Source: an uncultured Saprospiraceae bacterium
Lineage (GTDB): Bacteria; Bacteroidota; Bacteroidia; Chitinophagales; Saprospiraceae
Direction: 5' to 3'
Length of the DNA: 41,192 nucleotides
NCBI GenBank assembly: GCA_938015925.1
Contig: CALLVY010000271.1
Span: 1 to 41,192 of the forward strand
Positions 1-6,762 of this stretch are shown piece after piece. The notes under the pieces were generated by a model that saw only the letters and a program-made list of their open reading frames with translations, was not told the origin of the DNA and did no database searches. Every line of letters starts with the position of its first letter. Within the stretch, counting starts at the first letter, position 1. Both the position numbers and the translations under genes were made by a program.

Positions 1-1
1 T

Positions 2-742
2 AAAAACAGGAAAGAAAATTACCGATTAGAAACAGATAAATATTTTAGAATAATCCCTCCAAAATACGACATCCGCTTCGATACGATTCCTTGTCATGAT
101 CCTTCTAAGTTAACAGAAGAAGCGAGCTACCTTTACGCTATTGTCGAAGAGCAAATGCTAGTAAAAGAAGCGAGCTATAAATGGATTAAGGAAAGACAAG
201 AAATTAATTTTTGCGAACAGGAAAAACAATTCAAAGAGCTATCGAAAAACCAATGGGTTTTAAAGTATCAAGAATCGGATGGGGAATATATCAGGATCAA
301 CAAACTAGTCCTTAGAGTCGCACCTAACCACAACCCAAACAGAACAAAAGAAGATTTGGAAAAAATAGTAGCCCGAAACAAAATAGCAATACAACATGCC
401 AAAGCAGCAAGAAGCCAACAAATCATCAAACGAGAAACAGTAATAAGTCACGGCTCCATCGAAGAGATTCAGATTGCAGATATAGAAAAACTGGATTTAA
501 AAGAGGAAGAGCTTTTGGTTTTAAGAAAGGGCCAATGGAAAGTATTTGCCGCTGGCAGGGTCGATCAAAAATGCGAAGCCACTATTGAGAACCAACAAAT
601 TTGTTTGTACCGATTGGGCTATCAAACTTCTCTCGATGGAAAAATGACTTTAGCTTACAAAATAGCCAAGCGTCGATTCCGCAGAGATCATAATTTATTG
701 CAAGCTAGTAAGGAAGAATATCTGCATGCCTTAGGTTGGTAA
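2..742 (+). CDS. hypothetical protein, 5' end outside the window
   Basis: The reading frame is open from base 2 to the TAA at 740-742, so this is the C-terminal 246 residues of a longer protein. An internal ATG lies at 155, but the in-frame residues upstream look equally protein-like (many charged residues, and PPKYDIRFD at about 20), so I treat the gene as truncated by the window. There is no signal peptide or membrane segment in the visible part. The sequence is rich in Lys, Glu and Gln. A short echo, EEASY then KEASYKW, occurs around bases 117-180. I do not recognise the family. It converges with the lipoprotein gene on the other strand, leaving 7 bases between the two stops. Confidence 0.7.
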   Translation, partial: KNRKENYRLETDKYFRIIPPKYDIRFDTIPCHDPSKLTEEASYLYAIVEEQMLVKEASYKWIKERQEINFCEQEKQFKELSKNQWVLKYQESDGEYIRINKLVLRVAPNHNPNRTKEDLEKIVARNKIAIQHAKAARSQQIIKRETVISHGSIEEIQIADIEKLDLKEEELLVLRKGQWKVFAAGRVDQKCEATIENQQICLYRLGYQTSLDGKMTLAYKIAKRRFRRDHNLLQASKEEYLHALGW

Positions 743-749
743 ATTCATC

Positions 750-1577
750 CTACTCCCCTTCCTCCAGCCATTCGTCAAAATTAAAATTTACCACCTCCTC
801 CTGCTCCAAACTTATCCCACCATCTGAATGCACCTGAAAAACCTGAACGGTCTCACTCCTCGGCTGTAAAGAATCAGCAAGGTCCTCCTCCGTTTTCCAA
901 GCCAAACGTTCTACTATTTTCCGGCGAACTTTTTGCTCCGCCAGCCATTCCGATTCAATCGTACATTCATAGCCTTCTCTTCCAAACCAAGACACCAAAG
1001 GCAATCGATAAATCGTCTGCGTAACTTTTTCTATACCTACCAACACCAACTCATCCGAAGTATGCCCTCCTTCATTGCGAGTATAAATAATTTTCACTTG
1101 ATTCAAGTCTGGATGTTCGTACCAGCAAAAACTTTGTCCATCTAGCTGATGGGTATTTTCGGAAGAATGTTGGTAGTCTTTTCTTAAAGCGACATTAAAT
1201 TTTGGAAGCGAAGCGGGGAATTTTTCGGTGCAAGACAAGGCATTGATTTGCTCCAATCTTTTTTGGTGCCATTCATCTAGCTTGTGAATTTCCAATCCGG
1301 GTTTGGCTTCGCTCAGGGAAGCGCGGACTATTCTTTTAATAGCTTGTCTTCGGGCGGCTAGTTCTTTTTCTATTGGGGAAAGAGCTTTTTCTTTTGTTTT
1401 ATTAATAGATACTGGCGGTTTGGGAATCGCTTTGGTTTTTTCTTGCAAGATTTCTTTAGGTACTTCTTTGGGAGATTCTTTTACTGCGTGGTTCGCCACA
1501 GGCTTTTTATTTTTTTGCTTTTCATTACAGGCTAATAAAAACAAAGAAAGCAATAATAACAAAGTCGTTTTGTGCAT
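750..1577 (-). CDS. hypothetical lipoprotein (275 aa)
   Basis: The N-terminus MHKTTLLLLLSLFLLAC is a clear signal peptide with a lipobox (LLAC, Cys17), so the product should be lipidated and anchored to an envelope membrane. A Lys/Glu/Pro-rich linker to about residue 65 follows, then a globular part of about 200 residues with four further cysteines, several Trp, and no transmembrane helix. I do not recognise the globular domain. On the minus strand it follows the GH19-like gene and a WG-repeat remnant. A lipoprotein behind a cell-wall hydrolase could be an immunity protein, but that is only a guess from order. Lipoprotein identity is secure; function is unknown. Confidence 0.8.
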   Translation of the reverse strand: MHKTTLLLLLSLFLLACNEKQKNKKPVANHAVKESPKEVPKEILQEKTKAIPKPPVSINKTKEKALSPIEKELAARRQAIKRIVRASLSEAKPGLEIHKLDEWHQKRLEQINALSCTEKFPASLPKFNVALRKDYQHSSENTHQLDGQSFCWYEHPDLNQVKIIYTRNEGGHTSDELVLVGIEKVTQTIYRLPLVSWFGREGYECTIESEWLAEQKVRRKIVERLAWKTEEDLADSLQPRSETVQVFQVHSDGGISLEQEEVVNFNFDEWLEEGE

Positions 1578-1628
1578 TGAATTATTTTTTTCACAAGGTA
1601 AGGCTTGATGTTTACTTCTGTATAAATC

Positions 1629-1841
1629 TTATTCTCTTTTGATGGAATAAATTCGCCATTTGCCCCCATACTCCATTCTTTTCACTTTGTATTCCTCCCC
1701 TTTTCTCCCTCCATATTTATAGAATTGAGTAGAAAAAAGAATGCTATCTTTTCTAGTTATCATCCCACATTTCCCATTCGCAAAAACCAAATAGCCTTCT
1801 GAAACAAAAGTTAGCGCATCATAGGGTCGAGTAAGGTATTT
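1629..1841 (-). pseudogene. remnant of a WG-repeat-like protein (C-terminal end)
   Basis: Between the GH19-like gene and the lipoprotein gene, the minus strand has an open frame of 70 codons bounded by an in-frame TAG at 1842-1844 and ending in TAA at 1629-1631. It has no start codon near its beginning; the first ATG is about 27 codons in. The translation contains YDALTFVSEGYLVFANGKCG followed by MITRKDSILFSTQFYK. That follows the pattern of a WG (KWG) repeat: Tyr-Asp, Gly, 'v.ngKwG.i', then a hydrophobic strand. I read it as the tail of a gene whose 5' part is lost. A chance open frame is possible but the composition argues against it. Confidence 0.4.
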
Positions 1842-1855
1842 CTACAAAAAGGGAA

Positions 1856-3490
1856 TCAACTTTCCTTTTCCTTGCCCGCATTCTTCTTATTTTTAATATC
1901 TAAGATCGTTGTAAAAAATTCATTATAGGCTTTAATTTTAGTATTCGCTTTACCGAGCGTACTACTCCCCAAACCATCAACCAGATAGTTATGCTGATCT
2001 CCTGCTACCCAATCCAGCAATGCTCTTTGCGAACCATAGGCGCCATGTTTCTTTTTGGTCTCGGGATCAGTTTTGATTTGGCTGTCAGCGATGGCGCCTA
2101 TATTATCGCCAAGCTTACTCGTTTTTTTCACGCCTCCGCTGGCATGCATATAGGCCGCTGAAAAAAGAAAGGAATATTCTGGTTTTGCAGCAGCAGATGG
2201 ATCTTTTTTAATTTCATAAATGGCTTTCCATAGAAAAGCCTGAGTTTCTGTATCTCTCGTTGATTGAGCTATTTTTTGCAAATAAAATAGAGTCTTGGCA
2301 TAGTTATAATCATGCGTTACCTGGATAGGACCACGACCGATAAATGTTTGATCAAGTACTGCCCGAAAGGCTTCTTGTGTTTGCTCACTCTTTTTAGTAT
2401 GTTTAAATTTTTCGATTAGCCCAAGAGGATCTACCGATCCTCGATGTTTTTTCATGCTCTCATGTCCTTTTTCAGTATATCCAAGCGGGCCTTTGTCATC
2501 TTTAAAATAAGTATTCTTTTTCGGATCATTATTAAAAAAATTGGATTGCCCTTCTGTAAGTCTGGCATACTGCATTTCTCCCAATCCCTGAGCCATATAA
2601 GCCGCTTGAGATTGAATGGTATCTAGCTTTGCTATTTTAATCGCTTGCTTTATTCTAAAAAGATAATCTTCCAAAATAGGTCTATGATCCTCAAATTTAT
2701 AATTGGTCTTGCCATGACTCACTCCTGTAGGATACAATCTATTCAAGGCTCCCATAAATTCATCTATAGACATTTCAAAATCTGGATTAGGACTAGCGTT
2801 TGAATTCCATTCACTAGCCGATTTTAGTTCTGCAAAATGCGGATTGGGGTCTTTACTAGTCCCTCTATTTTCGGCTAGCACAGGCAATTCATTTACATAC
2901 GCCAACTCTGCCCCAGCATTACTAAGGCCAGAATTATTAAACCTAGCCTCGCCATTTTTTCCTTTGGCTAAATACGCTTTATGCATCATGCTTTTATCCC
3001 AGGCAGACAATGCACTTTTCCATTCCGAAAGATGGGTAAAAGGACGAATGGATTTTAAATCTCCCATCATTGGATCTCCAAATCCTGCATATACTTTCCA
3101 TATTTCTGCCGCTCTATTCTGAGGCTTTTCTCCCAAAGAATAAGCAAATTTATATTTATTGGATTCCTTTTGTAAAACATGAAAAATAAAGATAAGGCTC
3201 AAAGCAGCCTGACTTTTGATCTCAGCGGAAACACCATCAGTCTTAAATTGTTGGTGTTTTTGCAGGGCTAAATCCCGGAGGGCCAATGGACTTTGCTGAC
3301 TTAAGGATTCGATTGAAAGGGGATCTAGGTCTTGAGCAACACTGGTTTTCTTTTGTTCACCTTTAGCTTTTAAATTCAAACTCTGAGGAGAATAAGTGTT
3401 GCTCTTCTTAAAAAAAGTGGACTTCGACTTGGCTTGACTGCTGCTATCTTTTGGGTTTATGGAATTGATTTTCATTGGGCCTTTTAACAT
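1856..3490 (-). CDS. GH19 (lysozyme/chitinase-like) domain protein without signal peptide
   Basis: This protein of 544 aa has a core that resembles glycoside hydrolase family 19. FIGRGPIQVTHDYNY (residues 383-397) matches the family signature 'GRGpiQLT..yNY'. Earlier, YMAQGLGEMQYARLTEG puts Glu305 and Glu313 where GH19 enzymes have their catalytic acids in 'FlAQ..hE.....E'. GH19 enzymes cleave chitin or peptidoglycan glycan strands. There is no Sec signal. The first 110 residues are polar and low-complexity (KSKSTFFKKSNTYSPQ), like the N-terminal tails of some injected Bacteroidota toxins; that link is inference. Met6 (3475), preceded by AAAGG, is an equally likely start. A WG-repeat remnant and a lipoprotein gene follow. 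The fold call is fairly sure, the substrate and export route are not. Confidence 0.7.
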   Translation of the reverse strand: MLKGPMKINSINPKDSSSQAKSKSTFFKKSNTYSPQSLNLKAKGEQKKTSVAQDLDPLSIESLSQQSPLALRDLALQKHQQFKTDGVSAEIKSQAALSLIFIFHVLQKESNKYKFAYSLGEKPQNRAAEIWKVYAGFGDPMMGDLKSIRPFTHLSEWKSALSAWDKSMMHKAYLAKGKNGEARFNNSGLSNAGAELAYVNELPVLAENRGTSKDPNPHFAELKSASEWNSNASPNPDFEMSIDEFMGALNRLYPTGVSHGKTNYKFEDHRPILEDYLFRIKQAIKIAKLDTIQSQAAYMAQGLGEMQYARLTEGQSNFFNNDPKKNTYFKDDKGPLGYTEKGHESMKKHRGSVDPLGLIEKFKHTKKSEQTQEAFRAVLDQTFIGRGPIQVTHDYNYAKTLFYLQKIAQSTRDTETQAFLWKAIYEIKKDPSAAAKPEYSFLFSAAYMHASGGVKKTSKLGDNIGAIADSQIKTDPETKKKHGAYGSQRALLDWVAGDQHNYLVDGLGSSTLGKANTKIKAYNEFFTTILDIKNKKNAGKEKES

Positions 3491-3597
3491 TAAATATACA
3501 AATTTTCATCTTATTATTATTTTTTAACATATAACCATAAGCAATACCAGAAAGCTTTAGTTAAAAAAAACTAAAAAAATACTCGACCATTTTTCGG

Positions 3598-3628
3598 TTG
3601 CCAATCCATCCCCACCTTTTGTATCTTG
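3598..3628 (+). promoter_or_regulatory. Bacteroidota-type promoter for ada
   Basis: TTG at 3598-3600 is followed after 21 bases by TATCTTG at 3622-3628, close to the Bacteroidota consensus TTG-N19-21-TAnnTTTG (one base short of the full -7 box). Transcription would start near 3635. This supports translation from ATG 3652 and argues against the TTG at 3598, which is itself the -33 element. Confidence 0.5.
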
Positions 3629-3651
3629 CAGCAAAAATCAGAAATCTAGTC

Positions 3652-4704
3652 ATGCGAATCACTGAACCTAAGACCATCGACACCTACTACCAGGCCCTAC
3701 TCGACCGACAACAAAGTTTCGTGGGTATTTTTTATGTGGGTGTAAAAACCACTTCCGTGTTTTGCATCGCTACCTGTCGTGCCCGCAAACCCCAACTAAA
3801 AAATGTAGAATTCTACACCGATTTCAAAGAAGCCCTCGACCACGGCTACCGCCCCTGCAAAATATGCAAGCCCACCGAAAATGCCCACAGCACTCCCCCA
3901 CAAGTCGAAGCCGCTATCCAATTGGTAACTCAAAATCCCAAAGAAAAAATTTCGGATTATCAATTGCGACAAAAAGACATTAGTCCCGCTGTGGTTCGAC
4001 GATGGTTTAAAAATCATTACGGCATGACCTTCCATGCCTACCAAAGAATGTATCGCATCAACAATGCCTTACTCGAATTGAAAAGTGGAAAAAAAACAAC
4101 GGCCACTGCCTATGACGCAGGTTATGAATCTTTAAGTGGTTTTGGTTATACTTTTAAAAAAATCATGGGGCAGTCGCCAAAAGAGGGCAAAGCACAAGCC
4201 CCAATTCTGATCAGTAGACTCACCACTCCCCTCGGCCCCATGTTTGCCTGCGCAACGGAGCAAGGACTTTGTCTGCTAGAATTTGTAGATCGACGCATGT
4301 TAGAAACCGAGTTTAAAGATTTGCAAAGACTCCTAAAAGCCAAAATCATTGTAGGCGAAAACCAACACATCAAACAAGTCAAAAAAGAAATCGCCGAATA
4401 CTTTGCCGGCAAACGAAAAAACTTTGCAGTGCCTCTACATACCCCAGGCACCGATTTCCAAAACCTAGTCTGGGCCAATCTACAAAAGATCCCTTTCGGC
4501 CAAACCTCCACTTACCAAGCCCTCGCTCAGCTCATCCAAAAACCAACTGCCATCCGAGCCGCAGCTTCCGCCAATGGTTTCAATCGAATTTCCATCTTAG
4601 TACCTTGCCATCGCATCATCGGCAAAAATGGAGAACTCCGAGGCTATGGCGGCGGATTAGAAAGAAAACGTTGGTTGATTGACCATGAGCTGAAAAATGC
4701 TTAA
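3652..4704 (+). CDS. ada: Ada: methylphosphotriester/O6-alkylguanine-DNA methyltransferase and AraC-type activator
   Basis: Ada moves methyl groups from damaged DNA onto its own cysteines and, once methylated, activates the adaptive response. All three modules are present in 350 aa. The N-terminal zinc domain has Cys38, Cys42, Cys69 and Cys72, the same numbering as E. coli Ada when ATG 3652 is the start. An AraC-type helix-turn-helix spans about 85-180. The methyltransferase domain has ILVPCHRIIG with acceptor Cys319 and the closing motif GYGGGLERKRWLI. Starting at the upstream TTG (3598) would break the conserved Cys spacing from the N-terminus and overlap the promoter. The next gene, a WYL regulator, begins 56 bases downstream on the same strand. 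No alkB or alkA lies beside it. Very secure. Confidence 0.95.
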   Translation: MRITEPKTIDTYYQALLDRQQSFVGIFYVGVKTTSVFCIATCRARKPQLKNVEFYTDFKEALDHGYRPCKICKPTENAHSTPPQVEAAIQLVTQNPKEKISDYQLRQKDISPAVVRRWFKNHYGMTFHAYQRMYRINNALLELKSGKKTTATAYDAGYESLSGFGYTFKKIMGQSPKEGKAQAPILISRLTTPLGPMFACATEQGLCLLEFVDRRMLETEFKDLQRLLKAKIIVGENQHIKQVKKEIAEYFAGKRKNFAVPLHTPGTDFQNLVWANLQKIPFGQTSTYQALAQLIQKPTAIRAAASANGFNRISILVPCHRIIGKNGELRGYGGGLERKRWLIDHELKNA

Positions 4705-4760
4705 ACCCAAGCGGCACCTTTCTCCTCAGAATACCTTAAATTGTCAAGAAAAAAAGGAAG

Positions 4761-5525
4761 ATGTCTAGTCCAGATAAAACAGCTCGATTATCGCGCTTGA
4801 CCGCCATTTTAATCAAACTACAAAGCAAACCGCTTGTCTCGGTCAAATCCCTGTCCAATCATTTCGAAGTCAGTACCCGTACGATTTATCGAGACATACA
4901 GGCATTAGAGGCCGCGGGCATCCCCATTCTAGCCGTCGAAGGCAAAGGTTTTGCGCTGGTCGATGGCTATACTATTCCCCCTGTGATGTTTAGTGAATCC
5001 GAAGCCAATGCTTTGATCATAGCCGAAAAAATCATTGCAACGACCAAGGACGATTCGCTAATTCAGGAATTCAATAAGGCCACAGATAAAATCAAAGCTG
5101 TTTTGCGACACAGCGAAAAACAAAAATCAGATCTCCTTTCCGAAAGAATCATCATTGGCAAAAACTGGTCGATGGCGCGCACGAGTTCCTACCTCAGCGA
5201 CATCCAAAAAGCCCTGACCAACTTTCAATTGATCCGAATGGATTATAAAAAAAAGGAGGCGGAAAATTCCAGCGAGAGAAGCATCGAACCTTTTGCGATT
5301 TACCACAACACTTCCGAAAACTGGGTCTTAATTGCCTGGTGCAGATGGCGAAAGGATTTTAGAAATTTCCGATTAGACCGCATTCAAAAACTACAGGTAT
5401 TGGAAGAAAAATTTACCCCTCATAAAATGAGTCTGGCGGAATATGTAGAAATTCAAAGAAAAAAACATTTCGAAAATAAAAACCCTTCTTTGATTAATTC
5501 CGTGATCCATCAAAAAGAAGAATAA
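4761..5525 (+). CDS. YafY-family HTH/WYL transcriptional regulator
   Basis: A 254-aa regulator. Residues 8-65 form an HTH_11-type winged helix (VKSLSNHFEVSTRTIYRDIQ, with AAGIPILAVEGKGF as the wing). The C-terminal half is a WYL domain, in which NWVLIAWCRWRKDFRNFRLD corresponds to the usual 'WYL..yC..R..fR.FrldRi'; the Tyr of WYL is Val here. WYL domains usually sense small ligands or nucleic acid. It could share the transcript of ada, or act on the DUF6157-DUF1761 pair, whose promoter contains a palindrome 120 bases after this gene's stop. That target is inferred from position only. Confidence 0.88.
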   Translation: MSSPDKTARLSRLTAILIKLQSKPLVSVKSLSNHFEVSTRTIYRDIQALEAAGIPILAVEGKGFALVDGYTIPPVMFSESEANALIIAEKIIATTKDDSLIQEFNKATDKIKAVLRHSEKQKSDLLSERIIIGKNWSMARTSSYLSDIQKALTNFQLIRMDYKKKEAENSSERSIEPFAIYHNTSENWVLIAWCRWRKDFRNFRLDRIQKLQVLEEKFTPHKMSLAEYVEIQRKKHFENKNPSLINSVIHQKEE

Positions 5526-5528
5526 AAA

Positions 5529-5592
5529 TTTGTATTGAGCTTGTCGAAAAAAGTGACTAAAAGGCTTGTATTGAGCCTGTCGAGATAAGCGT
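5529..5592. repeat. two direct copies of a dispersed TTGAGC-TGTCGA intergenic repeat
   Basis: TTGTATTGAGCTTGTCGA (from 5530) and TTGTATTGAGCCTGTCGA (from 5568) are nearly identical and about 38 bases apart. On the minus strand they read TCGACAGGCTCAATACAA, like the 'tcgacaggctcag' elements scattered between genes in many Bacteroidota genomes. They lie just after the WYL regulator's stop. The second copy is followed by a weak GATAA/TTATC hairpin and a short T-run that may help end transcription. Confidence 0.55.
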
Positions 5593-5647
5593 TTTATCTT
5601 CTTTTTGGTTGACTTAAACACGGAAAAAATCGAAGAATAATAAACCA

Positions 5648-5683
5648 GTGACATAGGGTTGTCACAAGTACGAATTACCTTTG
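5648..5683 (+). promoter_or_regulatory. palindromic operator candidate and -7 box before DUF6157
   Basis: GTGAC (5648-5652) and GTCAC (5661-5665) form a palindrome with an 8-base centre. An exact Bacteroidota -7 box, TACCTTTG, follows at 5676-5683. The palindrome lies where the -33 element would be, so a bound protein would block RNA polymerase. The WYL regulator encoded just upstream is the obvious candidate, by inference. No clean TTG sits at the expected spacing. Confidence 0.45.
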
Positions 5684-5723
5684 TACGGAACACAGCTATT
5701 TTTTAAGACAAATTTAAGTCATC

Positions 5724-6140
5724 ATGCATTCTACCAATTACTTCAATGCTTTTATAGAAATCGCAGAAGATTGTACTGCAGAAAGAGGAGAACTTCCACC
5801 GGTGAAGGAAGGCAAAACAACCGTTGCCAATCTCCAATTCGATCTGCTCTACGATCATCCTTACCAGTATACTTCTGACGAAATATTTTTCACTGTCCAT
5901 GCCACTCGAAAAGAATTTCGCAAAGACGAACTAGACGAAGAACGCGAAAACTTCTTTTCCAAAGGACAACCTTGCTTCCGCGCTTCTCCCTTGACCAAAA
6001 GATATGGCTGGGGCATCCACAGCAATGAAGAAGGGAAAGTGGCCATGTATGGAGTAGAGACCAAAGCTTACGCTAAATTTGTGGCAGACAAGTCTCTAAA
6101 AAAAACCAAGGCTATGCGTTCTAAAAGAGCTAAAAAATGA
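5724..6140 (+). CDS. DUF6157 family protein
   Basis: A soluble protein of 138 aa beginning MHSTNYFNAFIEIAEDC, with the DUF6157 pattern: N-terminal 'tNY.nt.I.vaeD', a central LLYDHPYQYTSDEIFFTVHA, and a C-terminal GWGIHSNEEGKVAMYGVE. There are no membrane segments or signal peptide. The function of the family is not known to me; members are short cytoplasmic proteins found in many bacteria. Its last codons overlap the start of the DUF1761 gene, so the two are probably translated together. The promoter with exact -7 box ends 40 bases before the start codon. Confidence 0.8.
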   Translation: MHSTNYFNAFIEIAEDCTAERGELPPVKEGKTTVANLQFDLLYDHPYQYTSDEIFFTVHATRKEFRKDELDEERENFFSKGQPCFRASPLTKRYGWGIHSNEEGKVAMYGVETKAYAKFVADKSLKKTKAMRSKRAKK

Positions 6141-6562
6141 TGCTAGAATTCTCCATCCATTCGATCAATTGGCTAGCGGTACTCGTCGCAAGCTTTGCTT
6201 ATTTTATGTTTACTGGCCCTTGGCATTCCCAGTTTGTTTTTGGAAAAAAATGGGACGAAGCTTTGGGCTTTGAGCGACCAGAGAACTGGAAGGTGACGCC
6301 TATTTATTATATCGTGCCTTTTCTGGGAAGTTTAGGAGTAGGCATTACGGTGGCGATTTTTAGTCAATTATTGGCGGTGCAAAATTTAAGCGAAGCATTG
6401 AGTCTCGGTTTAATACTGGGGCTTGGACTGGCCACTTCCTTGACCTTTATCAATGCCGTTACTCCAACGGTCAAAAGACCAATTCTTCTTGGTCTCATTA
6501 CTGGTACGGCTCATGCTATTGGGATAAGTTTGCTTTCTGTGATCCTTTTTGCCATTGGCTGA
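6137..6562 (+). CDS. DUF1761 integral membrane protein
   Basis: 141 aa with four predicted membrane helices (about 11-28, 55-78, 84-106, 116-138). The first loop has FTGPWHSQFVFGKKWDEALGF, which fits the DUF1761 pattern of an aromatic-rich loop after helix 1. Its ATG at 6137 lies inside the last codons of the DUF6157 gene (ATGATG spanning the TGA), a four-base overlap typical of translational coupling. The family's biochemical role is unknown to me. A following inverted repeat at 6609-6657 may end the transcript. Confidence 0.82.
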   Translation: MMLEFSIHSINWLAVLVASFAYFMFTGPWHSQFVFGKKWDEALGFERPENWKVTPIYYIVPFLGSLGVGITVAIFSQLLAVQNLSEALSLGLILGLGLATSLTFINAVTPTVKRPILLGLITGTAHAIGISLLSVILFAIG

Positions 6563-6608
6563 TATTTGTTTTTTTTATAAAAAAAGGAAGTAATCAGCTC
6601 GAATTTTT

Positions 6609-6660
6609 AAATAGCGGAAAAGGAACTTGGTAATGGCCAGAGGCCGATCCGCTATTTTTG
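6609..6660 (+). promoter_or_regulatory. 10-bp inverted repeat overlapping a -7 box
   Basis: AAATAGCGGA (6609-6618) is perfectly complementary to TCCGCTATTT (6648-6657). The right arm overlaps TATTTTTG at 6653-6660, an exact TAnnTTTG box, and a TTG lies at 6627-6629, 23 bases upstream, slightly longer than usual. The element could be an operator/promoter for the leucine-rich-repeat gene 100 bases downstream. Read as RNA, it could equally be a terminator for DUF1761, with only five Ts. The sequence cannot decide between these. Confidence 0.45.
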
Positions 6661-6762
6661 AGGTCAAAATTTTTATTTCCTTAATTTAATCCCTAAATTA
6701 GCAGTTCTTACTATTCGTTCTTTCCACTTTTTACCTGCAATTAATCTCCTCTATTTCAAAGA

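Noticed and set aside
3598-3651. TTG start extending Ada by 18 residues
   Set aside because: The TTG is the -33 element of the promoter, and only ATG 3652 places the zinc cysteines at 38, 42, 69 and 72.
5391-5693. 100-codon minus-strand frame
   Set aside because: It runs antisense to the WYL regulator and through the dispersed repeats, giving a repeated RQAQYK peptide from the DNA repeat; no family features.
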